Notes: a model not told the origin generated them from the sequence alone. A stretch of 64,000 nt of DNA from Bradyrhizobium diazoefficiens (GCF_018129965.1 NZ_JAFCKW010000004.1:248001-312000); one strand, 5' to 3'; positions 8,526-17,135 are shown, counted from the stretch's first letter. Translations and numbers: made by a program.

Positions 8526-10193
8526 TGTCTTTACCGAAACTGACAACATTGATGATGCAGGATCGGTCCGGGGCTTGTAACCCGGTTTGCCGGAGCGGTC
8601 GATCCAGTCAAGGATAGCACCAAGCTCGCCTTGCAAGGTGATGGACAGGTCGCGGCGGGTTTCGCCGGGTGTGACGACAATCCGGTCGATGACCTCGCGC
8701 AGCGCATCGGCCGCTTCAAGGGCGTCGTCAGGGTGGCCGAGTGCTTCGGTTAGACGCTCGATCCTGCGCCGGAAGGTCTCGGCGATGCCGGGATGGATGT
8801 CAGGAACGTCCTGCGGGGTTTCCGTGAGCCGGGCCTTTAGGTCTTCCTGTTTGCGCTCCAGCTCCCCCAGACGGTCGGTGAGCGCCTTGTACCAACCGCC
8901 CTTCTCGATGATGGTGACGATCTCGGCAATGGCCTTGTCGGTTTCCGCAAGCTCGCGGCGGGTGGTCTCGGCAGTGTCGCGGCGCTCGCGGTTGAGCCGG
9001 TTGGTCTCCTGCAAATAGGAGCGCATGGCCTCGGCCGCAATTTCGGGCGTCATCATGTTGTCCCTGAGACCGGCCAGCACGCGGGTTTCCAGAACCTGGC
9101 GGGCGATGGTGCGGGCGTTGTCGCAGCGGTGGCCCAGCACGTGATTGGTGCAGGCATAGCGGTCCTGCCCGCGTCGGGCGTAGGAGCCGCCGCAGCACCC
9201 GCAGACCACCAGGCCAGACAGCAGCGTGCGTGGGCGATGTGTAGCGTTGAGGCCGCCGTTCCGCGCCTTGATCGTGCGCATGGCGGCGGCCGAAGTCTCG
9301 ATCTGGTTCTGATAACGCGCGGTCAGCTCATCCTGACGCGCCTTGGTGGCGTCCCACAGGTCCTGCGGCACGATGCGAAGCTCGGGCGCGTCCGTGCGTA
9401 TCCATTGGCTCTCGGGATTGAGCCGCAGCACACGGCGGCCGGTGTCGGGGTCCTTCAACTGCCGTTGCCGGTTCCAGCGGATAACGCCGACGTAAAGCTC
9501 GCAGTTGAGAATGCCGGAACTGACGATGCGGTTACCTCTTATGGTGGTGTCGTTCCAGCGCTTGCCGGTGGGGCTCGGAATGCCGTCGCGGTTGAGGTCG
9601 GCGGCGATCCGTTGCGGCCCCTTGCCGGCGACATATTCGCGGAAGATGCGCAGGATCACATCGGCCTGTTCGGGGATGATCTCTCGCTCGCCACGGATCG
9701 GCTCGCCCTTCGCATCAAGCTGGTGAACGACGCGATAGCCATAGGCGTTGCCGCCGCCGATCTTGCCGGCCTCGACACGGCCCCGGATGCCGCGATGGGT
9801 CTTCATGGCGAGGTCTTTAAGGAACAGCGCGTTCATCGTGCCCTTGAGGCCGACGTGAAGCTCGTTGATCTCACCTTCGGACAACGTGACGATGGTGACG
9901 CCCGCGAACTTCAGGCGCTTGTAGACGCCGGCCACGTCTTCCTGATCGCGGCTCAGACGGTCGAGCGCTTCGCAAAGCACGATGCTGAACTTGCCGGCCT
10001 GCGCGTCGGCCATCAGCGACTGGATGCCGGAACGTATCAACGACGCGCCGGAGATGGCGCGGTCGCTATAGCTCTCCACAATGGTCCAGCCTTCGCGGCC
10101 CGCCCGCTCGCGGCACTGGCGCAACTGGTCCTCGATGGAGGCGTCACGCTGGTTGTCGGAGGAATAACGGGCGTAAAGGGCAACACGGGTCAT
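8451..10193 (-). CDS. large serine recombinase (island integrase)
   Basis: 580 residues. The N-terminal resolvase domain has the catalytic serine motif YARYSS (about residues 7-12) and the second-site EALDRLSRDQED. A Recombinase domain follows (GGGNAYGYRV, RIFREYVAGKGPQRIAADLN), then a zinc ribbon (CGCCGGSYARRG ... YACTNHVLGHRC, about 343-366) and a coiled-coil region. This is the architecture of phage/ICE large serine integrases, which recombine attP and attB without a long shared sequence. The last 24 residues (from RACPGH) are encoded by host repeat DNA. In the excised circle the frame would instead read RAGFDRDRHLLSVEI, giving about 571 residues. No excisionase (RDF) was identified with certainty. 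Confidence 0.92.
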   Translation of the reverse strand: MTRVALYARYSSDNQRDASIEDQLRQCRERAGREGWTIVESYSDRAISGASLIRSGIQSLMADAQAGKFSIVLCEALDRLSRDQEDVAGVYKRLKFAGVTIVTLSEGEINELHVGLKGTMNALFLKDLAMKTHRGIRGRVEAGKIGGGNAYGYRVVHQLDAKGEPIRGEREIIPEQADVILRIFREYVAGKGPQRIAADLNRDGIPSPTGKRWNDTTIRGNRIVSSGILNCELYVGVIRWNRQRQLKDPDTGRRVLRLNPESQWIRTDAPELRIVPQDLWDATKARQDELTARYQNQIETSAAAMRTIKARNGGLNATHRPRTLLSGLVVCGCCGGSYARRGQDRYACTNHVLGHRCDNARTIARQVLETRVLAGLRDNMMTPEIAAEAMRSYLQETNRLNRERRDTAETTRRELAETDKAIAEIVTIIEKGGWYKALTDRLGELERKQEDLKARLTETPQDVPDIHPGIAETFRRRIERLTEALGHPDDALEAADALREVIDRIVVTPGETRRDLSITLQGELGAILDWIDRSGKPGYKPRTDPASSMLSVSVKTRACPGHPCFSMRMPRRGYPGQARA

Positions 10194-10220
10194 GGGTACC
10201 TCCCGAAGTCCGGGCCGCGA

Positions 10221-10574
10221 TCAGGCGGCCTTGATCAGCATGAAATCAACATGGACGGCATCGTAGGGAAAGACGATGCCACGCCCCTCGCGGTGGATAA
10301 CACCTGCCTTGATGAGCGCCTGCACGTCGCCGTGCACCGCCTTCATGTCGCGCTCGACGCGCCGGGCGGCTTCGCGGATCGACATCACGCCCTGTCCGGT
10401 CATGGCCTGAAGCAGGTCCCAGCGCTTGCGGGTCAGCGTCTGCCACAAGAGATCGGGAGTTGCGAAGCTATGGTGTGCGCCCTGCGCCTTGCCCTTGAAG
10501 GCGGCAAGCGCCCGGCGTGTTACGTCGTCACGGCTGGCGACGGAGAGCGTCACGGTGTTCGTTTTGGTTTCCAT
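10221..10574 (-). CDS. tumA: antitoxin-like HTH regulator (TumA / HVO_A0114-like)
   Basis: 117 residues with a winged-helix DNA-binding core: LTRKRWDLLQAMTGQGVMSI, REAARRVERDMKAVHGDVQAL and GVIHREGRGIVFPYDAVHVD. This matches the HVO_A0114-type DNA-binding proteins found next to TumE-like toxins. It is the second gene of the pair and overlaps the toxin-like gene by 25 bp. The expected roles are to neutralise the toxin and to repress the promoter. The gene name is by family pattern and position. Confidence 0.65.
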   Translation of the reverse strand: METKTNTVTLSVASRDDVTRRALAAFKGKAQGAHHSFATPDLLWQTLTRKRWDLLQAMTGQGVMSIREAARRVERDMKAVHGDVQALIKAGVIHREGRGIVFPYDAVHVDFMLIKAA

Positions 10575-10843
10575 TTGTCCACATCCTTCCAGAAATCCGC
10601 TAGCAGTGCATCGGGCGTCGTGAAGGCGTAAGCGGTTTCGCGCGTGCCGAGATGGCGGTGATCGCCCTTACCGGCCTCGTTGTCGTAGCGCAGCACGCAG
10701 ACACCGCCGACGACATAGGCCAGAGCGTATTTGAGATCGTGCGCCGATCCCTTCACGCTGCGCGGCACACGCCAGATCCGAAGCTCCGCGAAGGATTCTG
10801 GTCCAAGCTGGTGGCGTTCGTCGAGGAGCAGTTCCGCCTTCAT
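10550..10843 (-). CDS. tumE: toxin-like protein (TumE / DUF6516-like)
   Basis: 97 residues: MKAELLLDERHQLGPESFAE, then ELRIWRVPRS, KYALAYVVGGVCVLRYDNEAG, KGDHRH and a C-terminal FTTPDALLADFWKDV. The R-Y-D-N ... K-x-x-H-R-H arrangement is characteristic of the DUF6516/TumE family of putative toxins. It precedes and overlaps the TumA-like gene, the standard layout of this pair. In an integrative element such a pair would favour stable maintenance. Activity is inferred from family and context. Confidence 0.65.
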   Translation of the reverse strand: MKAELLLDERHQLGPESFAELRIWRVPRSVKGSAHDLKYALAYVVGGVCVLRYDNEAGKGDHRHLGTRETAYAFTTPDALLADFWKDVDKWKPKRTP

Positions 10844-10857
10844 GATGGATTAGATAG

Positions 10858-10876
10858 CATCATTTCCAATATGATG
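10858..10876 (-). promoter_or_regulatory. AT-rich promoter region with inverted repeat upstream of tumE
   Basis: CATCAT (10858-10863) and ATGATG (10871-10876) flank a 7-bp spacer in an AT-rich stretch 15-33 bp upstream of the tumE start. The position suits an autoregulatory operator for TumA. This rests on symmetry and location only. Confidence 0.35.
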
Positions 10877-10888
10877 TCAATTATTCCA

Positions 10889-11101
10889 TCAATCATTTTC
10901 TTTCGGTGTGTTGTTGTCATTTGCGGCGGCGATACGCGCGGCGAAGTCTTCGCGGGCCATGCGGCGGCCGATGATGCGCGCAAATTTGAGGGCGACCTTG
11001 TTGACCTTGCGCAGCGCTTCGGGATCGGGGCCGTCCGCGTTGCCGTTGTCATTGGCCGCGACGGGCTGCTCTTCGGGATCGGGCACGTCAGCCGGCGCCA
11101 T
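10889..11101 (-). CDS. small hypothetical protein of mobile elements
   Basis: 70 residues: an acidic N-terminus (MAPADVPDPEEQP, AANDNGN) and then VNKVALKFARIIGRRMARED and FAARIAAANDNN. The KFARIIGRRMAREDF-type segment is seen in small proteins beside AlpA and recombinase genes in rhizobial elements. The start at 11101 overlaps the AlpA-like gene by 14 bp, so they are cotranscribed. The function is unknown; the helical basic middle could bind DNA or a partner protein. Confidence 0.55.
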   Translation of the reverse strand: MAPADVPDPEEQPVAANDNGNADGPDPEALRKVNKVALKFARIIGRRMAREDFAARIAAANDNNTPKEND

Positions 11102-11330
11102 GACGGACCGCCTTTGCGTTGCGCTCGTCGTTATCGTTGTCGGCACGCCACGCGGGCGGATCGGCGATCCATCGATCAATGTCGGATTCGTGCCAGCCAG
11201 CGCCGTTGACGCTGATCTTGATCTGGGGCGGGAACGTACCATCCGCGATCTTCCGGTAGATGGTTGACTTGGACAGGCTGGTGCGTGCCTGCACGGTTTT
11301 CATTCGGATGATGCGTTCTGGTTCTCGCAT
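11088..11330 (-). CDS. AlpA-like excisionase/regulator (MerR-type HTH)
   Basis: 80 residues with the AlpA-type helix-turn-helix: RIIRMKTVQARTSLSKSTIY, RKIADGTFPPQIKIS, and the wing motif WHESDIDRWI. These small proteins regulate integrase genes or act as recombination directionality factors. The start at 11330 has an AGGAGG site about 10 bases upstream. Being within 1 kb of the serine recombinase, it is the best visible candidate for the island's excision factor, but AlpA-type RDFs are better known with tyrosine integrases. Confidence 0.75.
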   Translation of the reverse strand: MREPERIIRMKTVQARTSLSKSTIYRKIADGTFPPQIKISVNGAGWHESDIDRWIADPPAWRADNDNDERNAKAVRHGAG

Positions 11331-11699
11331 GGATACGATGCCTCCTGCTGGCCGCCTCTCGGGGCTTGTGATCCAGACAGGAACGACTTCGTCGCGTGCG
11401 CAAGAGATTTTTTCCTTCGTCGTACTGTGGTGTAGAACTGGTGGTAAATAGGCGGGGTACAACTCAAAGCGCGACGTCTTCACCGTTGTCGGACCGGAGA
11501 ACCAACGCCTCGGCAACAGCACAACACCGATCACGCGCGCGTTCCTTTTTCCTCCTTCCGGAAGGGGAGCGCGCCAGTTATCCCGGATTTTGCGCCGAAG
11601 CGAAGAACTGGTTTACATCTCGACGTGCCGAACCAGGCGTCGACGTTCGTTAGCAAGATTGTTGCGCAAATCAATTCCTTTCGAGGTTATTGTACAGGT
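11331..11699. other. 369-bp stretch with no convincing gene
   Basis: No frame shows consistent coding character or a recognisable protein. It probably holds the promoter for the leftward AlpA-like operon near 11340-11450. Confidence 0.4.
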
Positions 11700-11876
11700 T
11701 GTCCGTCTCAGCTCGCATGACTCGCCAGCACAACGATGCCAACATGCGTTCGATTGGCGAGCGCGTGGTGGGCGAAGGGCTGGCGCTCAATATCGTGAAT
11801 GCGCTCCTTGCCGCCCCAGTTCGAGGGCCGTCGGCATGCGACGCGGGTGGAGATGATTGAGGCGCTGGAGAGGTAG
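11700..11876 (+). pseudogene. 3' remnant of rpiB (ribose-5-phosphate isomerase B), frameshifted
   Basis: Residues SARMTRQHNDANMRSIGERV and VGEGLALNIVNALLAA resemble the C-terminal part of RpiB (typically SARM-x-R-x-HNDANV-x-x-LGxRVxGxxLA). The next part, FEGRRHATRVEMIEALER with a normal stop, is in another frame, so a frameshift lies near 11812-11822. Upstream RpiB sequence is absent. It is a captured or decayed fragment inside the island. Confidence 0.6.
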
Positions 11877-12171
11877 CGCCGGCCGCCAATCGCGGCCGCC
11901 CGTCCTGATGCGCATTTCGCCCAAACTCGGCTATAGTTTGGCTAATGTCGACAGGTTCGAATATTCCCGCAAATGGCTAGCACGACAAGCCATGCTACAA
12001 TGACCAAAGAAGCCACGGCCCCGGCCGCTATTCTGACTTTCTCTTTCGGGGCGTAGTCGCGTATTTTGATGCCTCAGTCGCGGCCTGTTTACCTATTGTC
12101 TCACAGGTTGAATTCCGTGCAATATGCGCGTTAGGCAATCCAGCGGTTAAGGGGCGTAAGAAGACAAGACC
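11877..12171. other. 295-bp stretch with no gene; upstream region of the XRE gene
   Basis: AT-richer than its surroundings (for example TATAGTTTGGCTAATG near 11930). No coding frame is supported. It presumably contains the promoter of the XRE-family gene. Confidence 0.35.
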
Positions 12172-12624
12172 ATGGCAAAGAAAACCACACCGAGCATTAT
12201 CAGCAACGGCAAAAAGAAATCGAAGGGTGGCATCATAAATGCTCGGTCGAGCGGCAAATACGACCTTGCGCTCGGCAAGCGCATTCGGCTGCGCCGAGTC
12301 GAGATGAAGATCTCGCAATCGGAACTTGCCGACAAGCTCGGCGTCAGCTTCCAACAGGTGCAGAAATATGAGAAAGGCGTCAACCGGGTTGGCGCTGCTC
12401 GTTTGCAGCAGGTCGCCACGGCGCTCGATGTCCCCGTGGCGTTTTTCTTTGACCAGGACGATCTGGGAAAACGCGCGAGCGACGGCAAGCGTGAGGTCGA
12501 GAGCTTGCTGTTTATCGACAGTGCATTCAGCCTGCGGCTGTTGCGGGCTTATGCCTCTGTGAAAAACCAAGCGGTGCAACGCCAATTTGTGTCGCTGATC
12601 GAAAGCATCGCAGCCAATGAATGA
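12172..12624 (+). CDS. XRE-family transcriptional regulator
   Basis: 150 residues. A basic N-terminal extension (KKTTPSIISNGKKKSKGG) precedes a Cro/CI-type HTH: LGKRIRLRRVEMKISQSEL, ADKLGVSFQQVQKYEKGVNR and LQQVATALDVPVAFFF. The C-terminal third is helical and may dimerise. This arrangement is common in rhizobial single-domain repressors. In the island it may control conjugation or integration genes, but no operator was identified. It is flanked by untranscribed-looking DNA on both sides. Confidence 0.85.
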   Translation: MAKKTTPSIISNGKKKSKGGIINARSSGKYDLALGKRIRLRRVEMKISQSELADKLGVSFQQVQKYEKGVNRVGAARLQQVATALDVPVAFFFDQDDLGKRASDGKREVESLLFIDSAFSLRLLRAYASVKNQAVQRQFVSLIESIAANE

Positions 12625-13360
12625 TTCCGCCGCTTGCTCCGAGCCGGGGGCAGCGCGTCGCTGCCTACCATCCTTGGCGCCGTTGTTTTGCTTTCGTAGA
12701 TGTAGTGCGCGGCCTCGCGCGGCGTGACCAACTTGCGCCCGTTGGGCAGATCGATCGGATCAAATGTCCGTTGGTCCCAGGACAAGAATCTACTGCAATA
12801 CGAATATCGGGAGGCTCTCGGCAGTGACAGAGATGGCGGCGCTCGCGAGCAGACGAGGCCGTTCAGATAGCGACTGGGCAACACGATGACGACGAACTTG
12901 CCTCTCCAAGTACGTTCGCTCCTGTTGACTCAGCACCAACGGCGCGATCGGTCGGCCTCTCATACCTGCATTCGTCACAAGCGCTCTCCCTTCAGAGGTC
13001 CCATGACCGTAATGCTGTGGCCGGGATCATGCCGAATTGTTGCAGCGGGCGTTGCGATTGATCTTTCGTAACATGCCGGTAGTCGGCATAATCCATCCAA
13101 ACTAACATGGGACATTTGCGTAGCGCCGAGGGACTGCAACGCCGCGTATCGAGGCTTTTCCGAGATTGGAGCAACAGCGCACCTATCAGTCCTTCGTTGC
13201 ATGAGAAGCCCAAACCGGGGCGACGGCAGACGGTCAAGCCCGAAGCCGCGGAACGCGGGGACGCGAGAGCGTCAGGCTTGACGGTCTGACGACGCTCCGG
13301 TCCCATCTCGCCAAGCAACCAGAACGAACGCACCGCCTACAAGGTCAGCCGGGCGGGTAC
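12625..13360. other. 736-bp gene-poor stretch with decayed fragments
   Basis: On the minus strand at 12687-12764 a short peptide (FDPIDLPNGRKLVTPREAAH) resembles a small protein common beside mobile genes in Rhizobiales, but it is not a whole gene. A stem-loop at 13227-13288 is listed separately. Nothing else is supported. Confidence 0.35.
13227..13288. repeat. long inverted repeat (stem-loop)
   Basis: CAGACGGTCAAGCC (13227-13240) and its exact complement GGCTTGACGGTCTG (13275-13288) enclose a GC-rich 34-base loop. It lies about 70 bp downstream of the 13361-14056 gene (minus strand), so it may terminate the traA operon or belong to a structured RNA. Confidence 0.5.
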
Positions 13361-14056
13361 TCAATTTCCTCCAGCATTTGCGCTTCCGACGCCAACATTG
13401 ACCGTACAGCGCACAGGCTTCTTCGTCTGAGCGGCGGTTTGCTCGCAGGTCTCGATGGCATCGCGGTTCTCACGCCGCATCTGTGCTGCCTGTTTGAGCG
13501 TCGCATAGGCTTGCGGATCATAGGCCCGCAAGAGCCGGACGCCCGCGTCCCACATCGTCGGCTCGCCGACAATATTCGCGGCCCTCTGTTCCGGCATGTG
13601 CCAGCCTTCCGGCAGGGCACGAGCGAGCATGCCTGACAGAAACGACCAGAGGAGCATGCCGGCAAAGAGGCCGCCACCCGCGATCCATGCGAGGCGGCGG
13701 CGCTGTTGCTGAGCGGTGGCGGCTGTTCCGGCCAGCCCCTCCATCAGACGCGCCGCCATGTCCAGCCGGTCACGCGCCTGTGCCATGGCGGCGCGGTCCT
13801 CCGCACGGGCGGCTTTTCCGGCGGCGGCGATCCGGGCGGCGACATCGTCGGGCGTGAGCGTCGGCGCCGGCTTCTTCGCCAATTGGCTGATTGCCTCCAC
13901 CATGGCATCCAATCGGCTCATCATCTCGCCGAGGGTGGTGCTGCTGTCGTTCGCGACGACGAGGCGGCGCAGCGTGCCCACCTCGTTTACCAGGTCGGCG
14001 AAGAGCCGGGCAGGATCACCTTCCGGTAAATGATCGGTCTGTTGCATCTCTTCCAT
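13361..14056 (-). CDS. membrane-anchored coiled-coil protein downstream of traA (DUF6118-like)
   Basis: 231 residues. The N-terminal half is helical and charged (LFADLVNEVGTLRRLVV, MMSRLDAMVEAISQLAKK). One membrane segment follows (RLAWIAGGGLFAGMLLWSFL, about 130-150), and the C-terminus holds ERAANIVGE-like sequence (EQRAANIVGEPTMWDAG). Proteins of this shape directly follow TraA-type relaxase genes in rhizobial elements and are usually called DUF6118. It starts 18 bp after traA ends and is probably cotranscribed. A role in mating or relaxosome anchoring is inference. Confidence 0.6.
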   Translation of the reverse strand: MEEMQQTDHLPEGDPARLFADLVNEVGTLRRLVVANDSSTTLGEMMSRLDAMVEAISQLAKKPAPTLTPDDVAARIAAAGKAARAEDRAAMAQARDRLDMAARLMEGLAGTAATAQQQRRRLAWIAGGGLFAGMLLWSFLSGMLARALPEGWHMPEQRAANIVGEPTMWDAGVRLLRAYDPQAYATLKQAAQMRRENRDAIETCEQTAAQTKKPVRCTVNVGVGSANAGGN

Positions 14057-14074
14057 GTTGCTTCTCCTGTTGGC

Positions 14075-17000
14075 CTACAATCCGAGGCCGATGTCCCGCC
14101 CGCGTCCAAGCCCGAGGCTATTGGCGAGGTCACGCGAGAGGTTGCGGCCGCTCTCCATGCCGATGCCGAGTTCCCGCTTGCGGCCTTCGAGAATGGATTC
14201 CATCTGCGGATCGCGTTCGAGGCTTTTGGCCATGTCGCCCATGGTTGCGCGCGTGGCCCTGTAGTCGGACACGGAGCCTCTCTGGTACTGGCGCTGGCTG
14301 GTCTCTTTGAGCTTCGTCCAGTCCTCCACGAAGCGGTCGGCGCGCCGCTCGGGATTGCTGCGGATTTCGGCTTCGAGTTGCATGGCCCGGATCGCGCGCT
14401 GCGGGCGGCCCTCGGCGGCATCCTGTGCAAGCGAAGGATCGCGGCGATAGGCTTTCTCGATGTCGCGGCTTGTCTCTTTGCCGAGCGTGCCCAGTTCTTC
14501 CCGCGCCCGGTTGAGTTCGACGCGCTGGTGCGGCAGAACCGGCAGCTTCTTGTCCTCCATGGTCCAGATCGCGTTGACCGCGCGGGCATGGCGCTCAACC
14601 GCGAGGTCGCGCGTCCGCTCGCGCGCCATCTGCGCTGCACGCTCCACATCGATCGCTGGCTGCTTGACGTTGTCGGGGGCCTTTCCGGGTGGACGTGAAG
14701 AGCCGAGGCGCTCCATCTGCTCGCGGCTGGGCGACAGCTTGAGGCCGTCGAAGGTCCCTGGCGCGAGGCGCATCCGGTTGCCCGACAGGTTGAGCCCGGC
14801 GAATGGGCTTTTGCCTTTCCCGGCCACTTCGCGGGACATCTCTGGCGCGCGGTCGGGAGTCCTACGCTCGGGCGTCACAGCCTCGCGTGCGGCAATGCCG
14901 CGCCGCTCGGCAAAGGACCGCGCCGGTTCGGCGCGGTCATAGTCGGATGCCATGTCCTTGGCCCGCTCGCGGCCGAGCGTGCGGGCAAGCTTGTCCTGAC
15001 TGGCGAAGTCGTCGCGGCCGTAATGAAGGTCCATGCCATTGCGGTGCCGCGACATCGCCACATAGGAGCTATGGGCGTCCATGCCCGGCGTCGCCAGCAC
15101 ATGGGTGCGGTCTACGGTCATGCCCTGCGACTTGTGAACGGTCGCGGCATAGCCGTGATCGACATGGGCGTAATCCCTGAGATCGAACGCGACCGAACGG
15201 CCGTCGTCGGTGCGAACCGACATGCTGCGCGCGTTGACCTGTTCGACGGCGCCGAGCGTTCCGTTCTTCACCTCAAGGCTGCGCTCGTTCTTCAGGAACA
15301 TCACGCGGTCGCCCGACGCGAAATTGCGCTCGCCACGCTCGGCCTTCACCGCCACGTCCTGGCCGAGATCGCCGGCCTCGCGCATCCTGCCGCGCGCCGC
15401 CTCGTTGAGGGCGCGAACCTCGTCATTGGTGTGGGTGAGGATAATCCGACTCTGGTCGGGCGCGGCATGTCGTTCGCGGTCCCAGCGCTCGATCAGATCG
15501 GCGCGGGCCTGCTCGCGGGATGGGGCCGCGTGCACCATGTCGCGCTCGGCATAGCGGTCAATGGCCTGGCCCGTCCTGCCGGTCGCCAGTTCGCGGGTGG
15601 CGTCACGCTGCCAATCTTCCCGCTGGCGGCGGACTTCGGTGATCTCGACGCCGCCGTGACGCTCGTGGATCGAGCGGAACGCCGCTCCGGCTTCGATGGA
15701 TTGTAGTTGTTGCGGGTCGCCGACCAGCACCACCTTGGCGCCAACTTCGGCCGCATGCGACAGCACCCGTTCCATCTGCCGAGTGCCGACCATGCCGGCC
15801 TCGTCGATGACAAGCACATCGCGGGCGGTCAGCAGATCGCGGCCATTCGCCCAGCCATGTTCCATGCTGGCGATGGTACGGGATCCAATGCCGGAACCGG
15901 CTTCCAGATTCTCAGCCGCGATGCCGGACAGTGCGACGCCGCGCACTCCATAGCCGGCCTGTTCCCACGCCTCGCGGGCGACGCCCAGCATCGCCGACTT
16001 GCCGGCACCGGCAACGCCCACCACTACGCCGAGATCGCGTCCATCGGTGACATGCTCGAACGCCGTGCGCTGTTCGCCGGAAAGGTGCAATCCGCCCGCT
16101 TCGGCATGGTCCAGGGCAGCGCTGCGGTCCTTCTCGTTCACGCGGTGTCGTTCGCGTTCCGCCATCAATTGCGTGGCACGCCGTAGCCGCTGTTCGGCCT
16201 CGATCATGTGGCGAGAGGTGAAGCGTTCTTCTCCCCGTCCGTCCTTGCCGAGTTCGACCAGATCGGGGGAGGCACGCACCGTGCCCATCACCTCGTTGAA
16301 CTGGTCGAGTCCGTCACTGTGCCGGTGCGCGAACATGGCAAGGTCGCGGCTGGTAAACGTGGCCTGCTGGTGTGTCATCGCGTCGAGCGCGACGCCGGGG
16401 TTGGCGATGATCCGCTCGCCGTTACGGCGGGCAATCTCGTGGTGTTCCAGGGTCCGTTCGGATTCGAGGCCATGCCCGTCCATGCGCTCGGCGGCGGGAC
16501 CGATCTTGTTCTGCGGCTTGAGATCGATGCCCTGTGCCTCAAAACTGCGGTGATCGATCCGGACGTCGATGTCGAGTTCGGCCAGCCGTTCGTTGACGTG
16601 CTCGGCCCAGCGCTCCCGCCAGCGTTCCAAGTGCTCCGTGCGGTTCCAGTCCCGCACCTTCTGACCGAAGCCGTTCTCGTCCACCGAGCGCATGGTGAGC
16701 ATCACATGCGCGTGCGGCTTCATCAGCCCGTCCGCGCCGACATCCCAGTGCACATTGAGGTCGGCGATCATCCCCTGGTCGACGAACTCTCGTTGCACGA
16801 AGTCGCGGGCAAGCGCGATGCCCTGTTGCTGGTTCAGTTCGCGCGGAATGGCGAACTCGACCTCGCGGCAAAGCTGGGCGTCCTTGCGTTTTTCGAACGC
16901 CTCGACTTCGTTCCACAGCCGCTCGCGGTCGGAATAATGCTCGGACGCGTGTTCCGGCAACAGCACTTCCGAATGGACGACGCCGGACTTGTTCGAGAAG

Positions 17001-17122
17001 TCATGATAGCGGTCGATACGCTGATCGTGCAACCGTGAACCCGAGCGATAGGCGGCAGCCGCAACAGCGCTGCGGCCAGTTGAGCGGGAAATGACCTTTG
17101 CCGAGAAGTGGTAGATCGCCAT
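14075..17122 (-). CDS. traA: TraA-type relaxase/helicase (MobA/MobL family)
   Basis: 1015 residues. The N-terminal relaxase domain begins MAIYHFSAKVISRSTGRSAV and contains the metal-binding histidine motif (GLMKPHAHVMLTMR, about 150-163). A RecD/TraI-like helicase follows, with Walker A GVAGAGKS (about 371-378), Walker B VLVIDEAGMVG, GDPQQLQS, and a C-terminal HKSQGMTVDRTHV motif. This is the Ti-plasmid TraA arrangement: it nicks oriT and unwinds the transferred strand. The length is near the usual 1,000-1,100. The start codon lies within a 10-bp inverted repeat (17111-17135), and the oriT-like site is immediately upstream. The operon continues with the DUF6118-like gene. Confidence 0.93.
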   Translation of the reverse strand: MAIYHFSAKVISRSTGRSAVAAAAYRSGSRLHDQRIDRYHDFSNKSGVVHSEVLLPEHASEHYSDRERLWNEVEAFEKRKDAQLCREVEFAIPRELNQQQGIALARDFVQREFVDQGMIADLNVHWDVGADGLMKPHAHVMLTMRSVDENGFGQKVRDWNRTEHLERWRERWAEHVNERLAELDIDVRIDHRSFEAQGIDLKPQNKIGPAAERMDGHGLESERTLEHHEIARRNGERIIANPGVALDAMTHQQATFTSRDLAMFAHRHSDGLDQFNEVMGTVRASPDLVELGKDGRGEERFTSRHMIEAEQRLRRATQLMAERERHRVNEKDRSAALDHAEAGGLHLSGEQRTAFEHVTDGRDLGVVVGVAGAGKSAMLGVAREAWEQAGYGVRGVALSGIAAENLEAGSGIGSRTIASMEHGWANGRDLLTARDVLVIDEAGMVGTRQMERVLSHAAEVGAKVVLVGDPQQLQSIEAGAAFRSIHERHGGVEITEVRRQREDWQRDATRELATGRTGQAIDRYAERDMVHAAPSREQARADLIERWDRERHAAPDQSRIILTHTNDEVRALNEAARGRMREAGDLGQDVAVKAERGERNFASGDRVMFLKNERSLEVKNGTLGAVEQVNARSMSVRTDDGRSVAFDLRDYAHVDHGYAATVHKSQGMTVDRTHVLATPGMDAHSSYVAMSRHRNGMDLHYGRDDFASQDKLARTLGRERAKDMASDYDRAEPARSFAERRGIAAREAVTPERRTPDRAPEMSREVAGKGKSPFAGLNLSGNRMRLAPGTFDGLKLSPSREQMERLGSSRPPGKAPDNVKQPAIDVERAAQMARERTRDLAVERHARAVNAIWTMEDKKLPVLPHQRVELNRAREELGTLGKETSRDIEKAYRRDPSLAQDAAEGRPQRAIRAMQLEAEIRSNPERRADRFVEDWTKLKETSQRQYQRGSVSDYRATRATMGDMAKSLERDPQMESILEGRKRELGIGMESGRNLSRDLANSLGLGRGRDIGLGL

Positions 17123-17135
17123 GACGGCGATCTAC
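17111..17135. promoter_or_regulatory. perfect inverted repeat covering the traA start codon
   Basis: GTAGATCGCC (17111-17120) and GGCGATCTAC (17126-17135) pair perfectly around a 5-base loop that contains part of the traA start. It could hide the start in mRNA or bind the relaxosome or a repressor, limiting relaxase synthesis. The effect is inferred. Confidence 0.55.

Noticed and set aside
9129..10631. A 500-codon plus-strand frame opposite the recombinase and tumA
   Set aside because: Antisense to genes with clear motifs; the product has no recognisable domain.
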